Source: Ascarosepion bandense (Eukaryota > Mollusca > Cephalopoda > Sepiida > Sepiidae). From it: a stretch of DNA of 64,000 bases. The translations under genes and the position numbers were made by a program. The number at the start of each line of letters is the position of its first letter. Position 1 is the stretch's first letter. The notes under the pieces were generated by a model. The model was not told where the DNA came from, did no database searches, and saw nothing but the letters and a program-made list of their open reading frames with translations. Positions 33,501 to 46,900 of the stretch are shown here, piece after piece. The DNA is taken from assembly GCA_037127315.1 (NCBI GenBank), contig JBBBDQ010001616.1, positions 785,001-849,000 of the forward strand, written 5' to 3'.

Positions 33501-36500
33501 GAGAAGATAGACTAAACTATCGCCCTGTTCACACTCCACCACGTCTGTTGAACAAGTAGAAGAGGCTCATCCCTTGTTCCACTGTTTAAGATGTGGTCTC
33601 GGCTTTCTCTTTTCAATCTTTTCCTCCTTTTTCTTTTCAATTGGAGAAGATAGACTAAACTATCGCCCTGTTCACACTCCACCCACGTCTATTGAACAGG
33701 AGAAGAGGCTCATCCACTTGTTCCCTGTTTAGGATGTGGTCTCCGGCTTTCTCTTTTCCAATCTTTTCACTCCTTTTTCTTTTCAATTGGAAGATAGACT
33801 AAACTATCGCCCTGCTGCACCACCCACGTCTATTGAACAAGTGAAGAGGCTCATCCCTTGTTCCCTGTTTAGGATGTGGTCTCCGGCTTTCTCTTTTCCA
33901 ATCTTTTCACTCCTTTTTCTTTTCAATTGGAGAAGATAGACTAAACTATCGCCCTGTTCACACTCACCCACGTCTATTGAACAAGTGAAGAGGCTCATCC
34001 GTGTTCCCTGTTTAGGATGTGGTCTCCATTTCTCTTTTCCAATCTTTTCACTCCTTTTTCTTTTCAATTGGAGAAGATAGACTAAACTATCGCCCTGTTC
34101 ACACTCCACCCACGTCTATTGAACAAGTGAAGAGGCTCATCCCTTGTTCCCTGTTTAGGATGTGGTCTCCGGCTTTCTCTTTTCCAATCTTTTCACTCCT
34201 TTTTCTTTTCAATTGGAAGATAGCGACTAAACTATCGCCCTGTTCACACTCCACGTCTATTGAACAGGAGAAAGAGCTCATCCCTTGTTCCCTGTTTAGG
34301 ATGTGAGTCTCCGGCTTTCTCTTTTCCAATCTTTTCACTCCTTTTTTCTTTTCAATTGGAGAAGATAGACTAAACTGTCGCCCTGTTCACACACCACCCA
34401 CGTCTATTGAACAAGTGAAGAGGCTCATCCCTTGTTCCTGTTTGGGATGTGGTCTCAGCTTTCTCTTTTCAATCTTTTCACTCCTTTTTCTTTTCAATTG
34501 GAGAAGATGAGCTAAACTATCGCCCTGTTCACACTCCACCCACGTCTATTGAACAAGTGAAGAGGCTCATCCATTTGTTCCCTGTTTAGGATGTGGTCTC
34601 CGGCTTTCTCTTTTCCAATCTTTTCACTCCTTTTTCTTTTCAATTGGAAGATAGACTAAACTATCGCCCTGTTCACCTCCACCCACGTCTATTGAACAAG
34701 TGAAGAGGCTCATCCCTTGTTCCTGTTTAGGATGTGGTCTCCGGCTTTCTCTTTTCCAATCTTTTCACTCCTTTTTTCTTTTCAATTGGAGAAGATAGAC
34801 TAAACTATCGCCCTGTTCACACTCCACCCACGTCTATTGAACAAGTGAAGGGCTCATCCTTGTCCCTGTTTGGGATGTGGTCTCCGGCTTTCTCGTTTCC
34901 AATCTTTTCACTCCTTCTTCTTTTCAATTGGAAGATAGACTAAACTATCGCCCTGTTCACACTCCACCCACGTCTATTGAACAAAGTGAAGAGGCTCATC
35001 CCTTGTTCCCTGTTTAGGATGTGGTCTCCGGCTTTCTCTTCCCAATCTTTTCACTCCTTTTTCTTTTCAATTGGAGAAGATAGACTAAACTATCGCCCTG
35101 TTCACACTCCACACGTCTATTGAACAAGTGAAGAGGCTCATCCATTGTTCCCTGTTTAGGATGTGGTCTCCGGCTTTCTCTTTTCCAATCTTTTCACTCC
35201 TTTTTTTTTCAATTGGAGTAGATAGACTAAACTATCGCCCGGTTCACACTCCACCCACGTCTATTGAACAAGTGAAGAGGCTCATCCTTGTTCCCTGTTT
35301 AGGATGTGGTCTCCGGCTTTCTCTTTTCCAATCTTTACACTCCTTTTTTTTTCAATTGGAGTAGATAGGCTAAACTATCGCCCTGTTCTACACTCCACCC
35401 ACCCGTCTATTGAACAAGTGAAGAAGGTCTCATCCCTTTTCCCTGTTTAGGATGTGGTCTCCAAGGCTTTCTCTTTTCCAATCTTTTCACTCCTTTTTTT
35501 TCAATTGGAGGAAGATAGACTAAACCTATCGCCCTGTTCACACTCCACGTCTATTGAACAAGTGAAGAGGCTCATCCCTTGTTCCCTGTTTAGGATGTGG
35601 TCTCCGGCTTTCTTTTCCAATCTTTTCACTCTTTTTCTTTTCAATTGGAGAAGATAGACTGGTAAACTATCGCCCTGTTCACACTCCACCCACGTCTATT
35701 GAACAGGAGAAGAGGCTCATCCCTTGTTCCCTGTTTAGGATGTGGTCTCCGGCTTTCTCTTTTTCCAATCTTTTCACTCCTTTTTCTTTTCAATTGAGAA
35801 GATAGACTAAACTGTCGCTCTGTTCACACACCACCCACGTCTATTGAACAAGTGAAGAGGCTCATCCTTGTTCCCTGTTTAGGATGTGGTCTCCGGCTTT
35901 CCTTTTCCAATCTTTCACTCCTTTTTCTTTTTCAATTGGAGAAGATAGACTAAACTATCGCCCTGTTCACACTCCACCCACGTCTATTGAACAAGTGAAG
36001 AGGCTCATCCATTGTTCCCTGTTTAGGATGTGGTCTCCGGCTTTCTTCTTTTCCAATTCTTTCACTCCTTTTTCTTTTCAATTGGAGAAGATAGGACTAA
36101 ACTATCGCCCTGTTCACACTCCACTCCACGTCTATTGAACAAGTGAAGAGGCTCATCCCTGTTCCCCGTTTAGGATGTGGTCTCCGGCTTTCTCTTTTCC
36201 AATCTTTTCACTCCTTTTTCTTTTCAATTGGAGAAGATAGACTAAACTATCGCCCTGTTCACACTCCACCCACGTCTATTGAACAAGTGAAGAGGCTCAT
36301 CCCTTGTCCCCTGTTTAGGATGTGGTCTCCGGCTTTCTCGTTTCCAATCTTTTCACTCCTTCTTCTTCAATTGAGAAGATAGACTAAATCCACGTTCTTG
36401 TTCACACTCCACCCACGTCTATTGAACAAGTGAAGAGGCTCATCCCTTGTTCCCTGTTTAGGATGTGGTCTCCGGCTTTCTCTTTTCCAATCTTTTCACT

Positions 36501-37416
36501 CCTTTTTCTTTTCAATTGGAGAAGATAGACTAAACTATCGCCCTGTTCACACTCCACCCACGTCTATTGAACAAGTGAAGAGGCTCATCCATTGTTCCCT
36601 GTTTAGGATGTGTCTCCGGCTTTCTTTTCCAATCTTTTCACTCCTTTTTTTTCAATTGGAGTAGATAGACTAAACTATCGCCCGGTTCACACTCCACCCA
36701 CGTCTATTGAACAAGTGAAGAGGCTCTCATCCCTTGTTCCCTGTTTAGGATGTGGTTCCGGCTTTTCCTTTTCCAATCTTTACCCTCCTTTTTTTTTCAA
36801 TTGGAGTAGATAGGCTAAATTATCGCCCTGTTCACACTCCACCCACGTCTATTGAACAAGTGAAGAGGCTCATCCCTTTTCCCTGTTTAGGATGTGGTCT
36901 CCGGCTTTCTCTTTTTCCAATCTTTTCACTCCTTTTTTTCAATTGGAGAAGATAGACTAAATCATCGCCCTGTCTACACTCCACACACGTCTATTGAACA
37001 AGTGAAGAGGCTCATCCCTTATAATTCCCTGTTTAGATGTTGGTCTCCGGCTTTCTCTTTCCAATCTTTTCACTCCTTTTTTTCAATTGAGAAGATAGAC
37101 TAAACTATCGCCTCGTTCACACTCCACCCACGTCTATTGAACAAGTGAAGAGGCTCATCCCCTTGTTCCCTGTTTAGGATGTGGTCTCCGGCTTTCTTTT
37201 CCAATCTTTTCACCTTTTTTTTTCAATTGGAGAAGATAGACCAAACTATCGCCCGGTTCACACTCCACCCACGTCTATTGAACAAGTGAAGAGGCTCATC
37301 CCTGTTCCCCTGTTTAGGATGTGGTCTCCGGCTTTCTCTTTTCCAATCTTTTCACTCTTTTTTTTTTCAATTGGAGAAGACAGACTAAACTATCGCCCTG
37401 TTCACACTCCACCCAC

Positions 37417-37800
37417 GTGTATTGAACAAGAGAAGAGGCCCAACCCTTGTTCCCTGTTTAGGATGTGGTCTCCGGGCTTTCTCTTTCCAATCTTTTCACC
37501 CTTTTTTTTTCAATTGAGAAGATAGATTAAATCCATCGCCCTGTTCACACTCAACCACGTCTATTGAACAGGAGAAGAGGCTCACCTTTCTGTTCCCTGT
37601 TTAGGATGTTGTTCCGGCTCTTCTTCCAATCTTTTCACTCCTTTTTTTTTCAATTGGAGAAGATATACTAAACTATCGCCCTGTTCACACTCCACCCACG
37701 TCTATTGAACATGTGAAGAGGCACATCCCTTGTTCCCTGTTTAGGATGTGGTCTCCGGCTTCTCTTTTCCAATCTTTCCACCCTTTTTTTTTCATTTGGA
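37417..37800 (+). repeat. Three-monomer haplotype block, instance 3
   Basis: GTGTATTG/GGCCCAACCC, then CAACCACG/GAACAGGAGAAGAGGCTCA/GATGTTGT, then GGCACATCCC with AATCTTTCCACCC and TTTCATTTGGAG. Linked variants in the same order as instance 2, 4.3 kb away. Confidence 0.8.
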
Positions 37801-39676
37801 GAAGATAGACTAAACTACTGCCCTGTTCACACTCCACCCACGTTCATTGAACAAGTGAAGAGGCTTTCTCTCATCCTTGTTCCCTGTTTAGGATGTGGTC
37901 TCCGGCTTTTCCTTTTTCCAATCTTTTCACTCCTTTTTCTTTTCAATTGGAGAAGATAGACCAAACTATCGCCCTCTTCACACTCCACCCACGTCTATTG
38001 AACAAGTGAAGAGGCTCATCCCTTTGTTCCCTGTTTAGGATGTGGTCTCCGGCTTTCTTTTCCAATCTTTTTTCTACCCTTTTTCTTTTCAATTGGAGAA
38101 GATAGACTAAACTATTGCCTCGTTCACACTCCACCCACGTCTATTGAACAGAGAAGAGGCTCATCCCTTGTTCCCTGTTTAGGATGTGGTCTCCGGCTTT
38201 CCTTTTCCAATCTTTTCACCTCTTTTTCTTTTCAATTGGAGAAGATAGACTAAACTATCGCCCTGTTCACACACCACCTACGTCTATTGAACAAGTGAAG
38301 AGGCTCATCCCTTGTTCCCCTGTTTAGGATGTGGTCTCCGGCTTTCTCTTTTCCAATCTTTTCTACCCTTTTTCTTTTCAATAGCAGAAGATAGACTAAA
38401 CAATCGCCCTGTTCACACTCCACCCACGTCTATTGAACAGAGAAGAGGCTCATCCCTTTTTCCCTGTTTAGGATGTGGTCTCCGGGCTTTCTTTTCCAAT
38501 CTTTTCACTCCTTTTTTTTTCAATTGGAGAAGATAGACTAAACTAATGCCCTGTTCACACTCCACCCACGTTCATTGAACAGGAGAAGAGGCTCATCCCT
38601 TGTTCCCTGTTTAGGATGTGGTTCCGGCTTTCTCTTTTCCAATCTTTTCACTCCTTTTTTTTCAATTGGAGAAGATAGACTAAACTATCGTTCTGTTCAC
38701 GCTCCACCCACGTCTATTGAACAAGTGAAGAGGCTCATCCCTTGTTCCCTGTTTAGGATGTGGTCTCCGGCTTTCTCTTTTCCAATCTTTTTCACTCCTT
38801 TTTTTTTCAATTGGAGAAGATAGGAACTAAACTATCGCCCTGTTCACAGTCCACCCACGGCCTATTGAACAAGTGAAGAGGCTCATCCCCTTGTTCCCTG
38901 TTTAGGATGTGGTCTCCGGCTTTCTTTTCCAATCTTTTCACTCCTTTTTCTTTTCAATTGGAGAAGATAGACTAAATTATCGCCCTGTTCACACTCCACC
39001 CACGTCTATTGAACAAGGAAGAGGCTCATACCTTGTTCTGCTTAGGATGTGGTCTCCGGCTTTCTCTTTTCCAATCTTTTCACTCCTTTTTTTTTCAATT
39101 GAGAAGATAGATCAAATTATTGCCCTGTTCACACTCCACCCACGTCTATTGAACAAGTGAAGAGGCTCATCCCTTGTTCCCTGTTTAGGATGTGGTCTCC
39201 GGCTTTCTCGTTTCCAATCTTTTCACTCCCCTTCTTCTTTTCAATTGAAGAAGATAGACTAAACTATCGCCCTGTTCACACTCCACCCACGTCTATTGAA
39301 CAAGTGAAGAGGCTCATCCTTGTTCCCTGTTTAGGATGTGGTCTCCCGGCTTTCTCTTTTCCAATCTTTTCACTCCTTTTTCTTTTTCAATTGGAGAAGA
39401 TAGACTAAACTATCGTTCTGTTCACACTCCACTCCACGTCTATTGAACAAGTGAAGAGGCTCATCCATTGTTCCCTGTTTAGGATGTGGTCTCCGCTTTC
39501 TTTTCCAATCTTTCTACCTCCTATTTCTTTTCAATTGGAGAAGATAGACTAAACTATCGCCCTGTTCACACTCCACCCACGTTCATTGAACAAGTGAAGA
39601 GGTCATCCCTTGTTCCCTGTTTAGGATGTGGTCTCAGGCTTTCTCTTTTCCAATCTTTTCACTCCTTTTTCTTTCT

Positions 39677-39699
39677 GGGGGGGGGGGGGGGGGGGGGGG
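39677..39699 (+). other. Run of 23 G residues inside a satellite monomer
   Basis: Replaces the usual TTCAATTG between CTTTCT and GAGAAGATAGAC. It is the only such run in the array. Either a sequencing/assembly artefact or a real G-tract that could form a quadruplex; the sequence alone cannot decide. Confidence 0.9.
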
Positions 39700-40194
39700 A
39701 GAAGATAGACTAAACTATCGCCCCGTTCAAACTCCACCCACGTCTATTGAACAGGAGAAGAGACTCATCCCTTTTTCCCTCGTTTAGGATGTGGTCTCCG
39801 GCTTTCTTTTTCCAATCTTTTCACTCCCCTTTTTTTTTCAATCGGAGAAGATAGACTAAACTATCGCCCCGTTCACACTCCACCCACGTCTATTGAACAG
39901 GAGAAGAGGCTCGTCCCTTGTTCCCTGTTTAGGATGTGGTCTCCGGCTTTTCTTTTCCAATCTTTTCACTCCTTTTTTTTTCAATTGGAGAAGATAGACT
40001 AAACTATCGCCCTGTTCACACTCCACCCACGTCTTTTGAACAAGTGAAGAGGCTCATCCCTTGTTCACTGTTTAGGATGTGGTCTCCGGCTTTCTCTTTC
40101 CAATCTTTTTCACTCCTTTTTCTTTTTCAATTGGAGAAGATAGACTAAACTATCGCCCTGTTCACACACCACCCACGTCTGTTGAAAAAGTGAA

Positions 40195-43100
40195 GAGGCT
40201 CATACCTTGTTCCCTGTTTAGGATGTGGTCTCAGGCTTTCTCTTTTCCAATCTTTTCACTCCTTTTTTTTTCAATTGGAGAAGATAGACTAAACTATCGC
40301 CCTGTTCACAGTCCACCCACGTCTATTGAACAAGTGAAGAGGCTCATCCCTTGTTCCCTGTTTAGGATGTGGTCTCCGGCTTTCTCTTTTCCAATCTTTT
40401 CACTCCTTTTTCTTTTCAATTGGAGAAGATAGACTAAACTATCGCCCTGTTCACACTCCACCCACGTCTATTGAACAAGTGAAGAGGCTCATCCCTTGTT
40501 CCCTGTTTAGGATGTGGTCTCCGGCTTTCTCTTTTCCAATCTTTTCACTCCTTTTTTTTTCAATTGGAGAAGATAGACTAAACTATCGCCCTGTTCACAG
40601 TACACCCACGCCTATTGAACAAGTGAAGAGGCTCATCCCTTGTTCCCTGTTCAGGATGTGGTCTCCGGCTTTCTCTTTTCCAATCTTTTCACTCCTTTTT
40701 TTTTCAATTGGAGAAGATAGACTAAACTATCGCCCTGTTCACACTCCACCCACGTCTATTGAACAAGTGAAGAGGCTCGTACCTTGTTCCCTGTTTAGGA
40801 TGTGGTCTCCGGCTTTCTCTTTTCCAATCTTTTCACTCCTTTTTTTTTCAATTGGAGAAGATAGACTAAACTATCGCCCTGTTCACACTCCACCCACGTC
40901 TATTGAACAAGTGAAGAGGCTCATCCCTTGTTCCCTGTTTAGGATGTGGTCTCCGGCTTTCTCTTTTCCAATCTTTTCACTCCTTTTTCTTTTCAATTGG
41001 AGAAGATAGACTAAACTATCGCCCTGTTCACACTCCACCCACGTCTATTGAACAAGTGAAGAGGCTCATACCTTGTTCCCTGTTTAGGATGTGGTCTCCG
41101 GCTTTCTCTTTTCCAATCTTTTCACTCCTTTTTTTTTCAATTGGAGAAGATAGACTAAACTATCGCCCTGTTCACAGTCCACCCACGTCTATTGAACAAG
41201 TGAAGAGGCTCATCCCTTGTTCCCTGTTTAGGATGTGGTCTCCGGCTTTCTCTTTTCCAATCTTTTCACTCCTTTTTCTTTTCAATTGGAGAAGATAGAC
41301 TAAACTATCGCCCTGTTCACACTCCACCCACGTCTATTGAACAAGTGAAGAGGCTCATCCCTTGTTCCCTGTTTAGGATGTGGTCTCCGGCTTTCTCTTT
41401 TCCAATCTTTTCACTCCTTTTTTTTTCAATTGGAGAAGATAGACTAAACTATCGCCCTGTTCACACTCCACCCACGTCTATTGAACAAGTGAAGAGGCTC
41501 ATCCCTTGTTCCCTGTTTAGGATGTGGTCTCCGGCTTTCTCTTTTCCAATCATTTCACTCCTTTTTTTTTCAATTGGAGAAGATAGACCAAACTATCGCC
41601 CTGTTCACACTCCACCCACGTCTATTGAACAAGTGAAGAGGCTCATCCCTTGTTCCCTGTTTAGGATGTGGTCTCCGGCTTTCTCTTTTCCAATCTTTTC
41701 ACTCCTTTTTTTTTCAATTGGAGAAGATAGACTAAACTATCGCCCTGTTCACACTCCACCCACGTCTATTGAACAAGTGAAGAGGCTCATCCCTTGTTCC
41801 CTGTTTAGGATGTGGTCTCCGGCTTTCCTTTTTCCAAACTTTTCACTCCTTTTTTTTTCAATTGGAGAAGATAGACTAAACTATCGCCCTGTTCACACTC
41901 CACCCACGTCTATTGAACAAGTGAAGAGGCTCATCCCTTGTTCCCTGTTTAGGAAGTGGTCTCCGGCTTTCTCTTTTCCAATCTTTTCACTCCTTTTTCT
42001 TTTCAATTGGAGAATATAGACTAAAATATCGCCCTGTTCACACTCCACCCACGTCTATTGAACAGGAGAAGAGGCTCATCCCTTTTTCCCTGTTTAGGAT
42101 GTGGTCTCCGGCTTTCAATTTTCCAATCTTTTCACTCCTTTTTTTTTCAATTGGAGAAGATAGACTAAACTCTCGCCCTGTTCACACTCCACCCACGTCT
42201 ATTGAACAGCAGAAGAGGCTCATCCCTTGTTCCCTGTTTAGGATGTGGTCTCCGGCTTTCTCTTTTCCAATCTTTTCACTCCTTTTTTTTTCAATTGGAG
42301 AAGATAGACTAAACTATCGCCCTGTTCACACTCCACCCACGTCTATTGAACAAGTGAAGAGGCTCATCCCTTGTTCCCTGTTTAGGATGTGGTCTCCGGC
42401 TTTCTCTTTTCCAATCTTTTCATCCTTTTTTTTTCAATTGGAGAAGATAGACTAAACTATAGCCCTGTTCACACTCCACCCACGTCTATTGAACAAGTGA
42501 AGAGGCTCATCCCTTGTTCCCTGTTTAGGATGTGGTCTCCGGCTTTCTCTTTTCCAAACTTTTCACTCCTTTTTTTTTTCAATTGGAGAAGATAGACTAA
42601 ACTATCGCCCTGTTCACACTCCAACCACGTCTATTGAACAAGTGAAGAGGCTCATCCCTTGTTCCCTGTTTAGGATGTGGTCTCCGGCTTTCTCTTTTCC
42701 AATCTTTTCACTCCTTTTTCTTTTCAATTGGAGAAGATAGACTAAACTATCGCCCTGTTCACACTCCACCCACGTCTATTGAACAAGTGAAGAGGCTCAT
42801 ACCTTGTTCCCTGTTTAGGATGTGGTCTCCGGCTTTCTCTTTTCCAATCTTTTCACTCCTTTTTTTTCAATTGGAGAAGATAGACTAAACTATCGCCCGG
42901 TTCACACTCCACCCACGTCTATTGAACAAGTGAAGAGGCTCATCCCTTGTTCCCTGTTTAGGATGTGGTCTCCGGCTTTCTCTTTTCCAAACTTTTCTCT
43001 CCTTTTTTTTTCAATTGGAGAAGATAGACTAAATTATCGCCCTGTTCACAATCCACCCACGTCTATTGAACAAGTGAAGAGGCTCATCCCTTGTTCCCTG

Positions 43101-43920
43101 TTTAGGATGTGGTCTCCGGCATTCTCTTTTCCAATCTTTTCACTCCTTTTTTTTTCAATTGGAGAAGATAGACTAAACTATCGCCCTGTTCACACTCCAC
43201 CCACGTCTATTGAACAAGTGAAGAGGCTCATCCCTTGTTCCCTGTTTAGGATGTGGTCTCCGGCTTTCTCTTTTCCAATCTTTTCACTCCTTTTTCTTTT
43301 CAATTGGAGAAGATAGACTAAACTATCGACCGGTTCACACTCCACCCACGTCTATTGAACAAGTAAAGAGGCTCATCCCTTGTTCCCTGTTTAGGATGTG
43401 GTCTCCGGCTTTCTCTTTTCCAATCTTTTCACTCCTTTTTTTTTCAATTGGAGAAGATAGACTAAACTATCGCCCTGTTCACACTCCACCCACGTCTATT
43501 GAACAAGTGAAGAGGCTCATCCCTTGTTCCCTGTTTAGGATGTGGTCTCCGGCTTTCTCTTTTCCAATCTTTTCACTCCTTTTTCTTTTCAATTGGAGAA
43601 GATAGACTAAACTATCGCCCTGTTCACACTCCACCCACGTCTATTGAACAGGAGAAGAGACTCATCCCTTTTTCCCTGTTTAGGATGTGGTCTCCGGCTT
43701 TCTCTTTTCCAATCTTTTCACTCCTCTTTTTTTCAATTGGAGAAGATAGACTAAACAATCGCCCTGTTCACACTCCACCCACGTCTTTTGAACAGGAGAA
43801 GAGGCTCATCCCTTGTTCCCTGTTTAGGATGTTGTCTCCGGCTTTCTCTTTTCCAATCTTTTCACTCCTTTTTTTTTCAATTGGAGAAGATAGATTAAAC
43901 TATCGCCCTGTTCACACTCC
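40195..43920 (+). repeat. Homogeneous satellite block with an 866-bp duplication
   Basis: About 26 near-identical monomers. Three linked variants, CTCATACC (40,201), CACAGTCC (40,311) and T5CT4 in the next monomer, reappear in the same order at 41,067, 41,177 and the next monomer, exactly 866 bp later (six monomers, two with one extra base). CTCATACC recurs again at 42,798. This indicates block duplication rather than single-monomer exchange. Confidence 0.8.
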
Positions 43921-46900
43921 ACCCGATCTATTGAACAAGTGAGGCTCATCCCTTGTTCCCTGTTTAGGATGTGGTCTCCGGCTTTCTCTTTTCCAATCTT
44001 TTCACTCCTTTTTTCTTTTCAATTGGAGAAGATAGATGACTATCGCCTGTTCACCTCACACGTCTATTGAACAAGTGAAGAGGCTCATCCCTTGTTCCCT
44101 GTTTGGGATGTGGTCTCCAGCTTCTCTTTCCAATCTTTTCACTCCCTTTTTTTCAATTGGAAGATAGACTAATATCGCCCTGTTCACACTCCACCCCGTC
44201 TATTGGAGCAGTGAAGGGGCTCATCCATTGTTCCCTATTTAGGATGTGGTCTCCCGCTTTCTCGTTTTCAATCTTTTCACTCCTTTTCTTTTCAATTGGA
44301 AGATAGACTAAACTATCGCCCTGTTCACTCACCACGTCTATTGAACAAGTGAAGGAGCTCATCCTTGTTCCCTGTTTGGGATGTGGTCTCCGGCTTTTCT
44401 CTTTTCCAATCTTTCTCCTTTTTCTTTTCAATTGGAGAAGATAGACTAAACTATCGCCCTGTTACAATCCACCACGTCTATTGAACAAGTGAAGGGCTCA
44501 TCCTGCTTCCTGTTTGGGATGTGAGGTCTCCGGCTTTCTCTTGCCAATCTTTTCCACTTCCTTTTTTTTTCAATTGGAAGATAGACTAAGCTATCGCCCT
44601 GTTCTGCCTCCACCCGTCTATTGAACAAGTGAAGAGCTCATCCTTGTTCCTGTTTAGGATGTGGTCTCCAGCTTTCTCTTTTCAATCTTCCTCATTTTTC
44701 AATTGGAAGATGTAAACTATCGCCACTATTCAAAACTCTACACGTCTATTGAACAAGTGAAAGGCTCATCCCTTGTTCCCTGTTTGGGATGTGGTCTCCC
44801 GCTTTCTCTCTTTACTACAATCTTTTCACTCTTTTTTTTTTCAATTGGAGAAGATAGACAGCTTGCTCGCCCTGTTCCACACACGTCTGTTGAACAAGTG
44901 AAGAGGCTCATCCTTGTTCCCTGTTTAGGATGTTGGTCTCAGCTTTCTCTTTTCCAATCTTTTCCTCCTTTTTCTTTTCAATTGGAAGATGGAGCTAAAC
45001 TATCGACCAGTTCACACTCCACCCACGTCTATTGAACAAGTGAGGCTCATCCCTTGTTCCTGTTTAGGATGTGGTCTCCGGCTTTTCTCTTTTCAATCTT
45101 TTCACTCATTTTTTTTTCAATTGGAGAAGATAGACCAAACTATCGCCTGTTCAAACTCCACCCACGTCTATTGAACAAGTGAAGGGCTCATCCCTTGTTC
45201 CCTGTTTAGGATGTGGTCTCCGGCTTTCTCTTTCAATCTTTTCACTCCTTTTTTTTTTAATTGGAGAGATAGACTAAGCTATCGCCCTGTTCACACCCAC
45301 CCACGTCTATTGAACAAGTGAAGAGGCTCCTCCCTTGTTCCTGTTTAGGATGTGGTCTCCGGCTTTCTCTTTTCCAATCTTTTCACTCCTTTTTCAATTG
45401 GAGAGATAGACTAAACTATCGACCGGTTCACACTCCACCCACGTCTGAACAAATAGAGAGGCTCATCCCTTGTTCCTGTTTAGGATGTAGTCTCGGCTTT
45501 CTCTTTCAATCTTTCCTCACGCAATTGGAGAAGATGGGCTAAACTTATCGCCCTGTTCACACTCCACCACGTCTATTGAACAAGTGAAGAGGCTCATCCT
45601 TGTTCCCTGTTTAGGATGTGGTCTCCGGCTTTCTCTTTTTCAATCTTTTCCTCCTTTTTCTTTTCAATTGGAGAAGATAGACTAAACTATCGCCCTGTTC
45701 ACCTCCACCCACGTCTATTGAACAGGGAAGAGGAAGCTCATCCCTTTTTCCTGTTTGGGATGTGGTCTCCAAGGCTTTCTCTTTCAATCTTTTCCTCTCT
45801 TTTTTTCAATTGGAGAAGATAAAAAATCGCCGTCTTGTTCACACTCCACACCCGTCTTTATTGAACAAGTGAAGGAGGCTCATCCCCTTCTTGTTCCCTG
45901 TTGACAGGATGTGGTCTAAAGCCTGCTCTTTTCCAAATCTTTTCACTCCTTTTTTTTTCAATTGGAGAAGCTAGACTAAACTATCGCCCTGTTCACACTC
46001 CACCCACGTCTATTGAACAAGTGAAGAGGCTCATCCCTTGTTCCCTGTTTAGGATGTGGTCTCCGGCTTTCTCTTTTCCAATCTTTTCACTCCTTTTTTT
46101 TTCAATTGGAGAAGATGGACTAAACTATCGCCCTGTTCACACTCCTCACGTCTATTGAACTAGTGAAGAGGCTCATCCCTTGTTCCCTGTTTAGGATGTG
46201 GTCTCCGGCTTTCTCTTTTCCAAACTTTTCACTCCTTTTTTTTTCAATTGGAGAAGGTAGACTGAACTATCGCCCTGTTCACCTCCCACCACGTCTATTG
46301 AACAAGTGGGAAACAATCCCTTGTTCCCTGTTTGGGATGTGGTCTCCGGCTTTCTCTTTTCCAAACTTTTCACTCCTTTTTCTTTTCAATTGGAGAAGAT
46401 AGACTAAACCCCTGTCCTTTATTCCTCCACCCACGTTTATTGAACAAGTGAAGAGGCTCATCCCTTGTTCCCCTGTTTAGGATGTGGTCTCCGGCTTTCT
46501 CTTTTCCAATCTTTTCCGCTCCTTTTTTTTTTTCCAATTGGAGAAGATAGACTAAACTATCGCCCTGTTCACTACCCGTCTATTGAACAAGTGAAGAGGC
46601 TCATCCATTGTTCCTGTTTGGGATGTGGTCTCCGGCTTTCTACGTTTCCAATCTTTTCCTCTTTTTCTTTTCAATTGGAGAAGATAGACTAAACTATCGC
46701 CCTGTTCACACTCCACCCACGTCTATTGAACAAGTGTGAGAGCTCATCCTTGTTCCCTGTTTAGGATGTGGTCTCCAGCTTTCTCTTTTCAATCTTTTCC
46801 TCCTTTTCTTTTGAGTGGAGAAAGAGAATGAGCTAAACTATCTCCTGTTCACACTCCACACGTCTATTGAACAAGTGAAGAGGCTCATCCCTTGTTCCCT

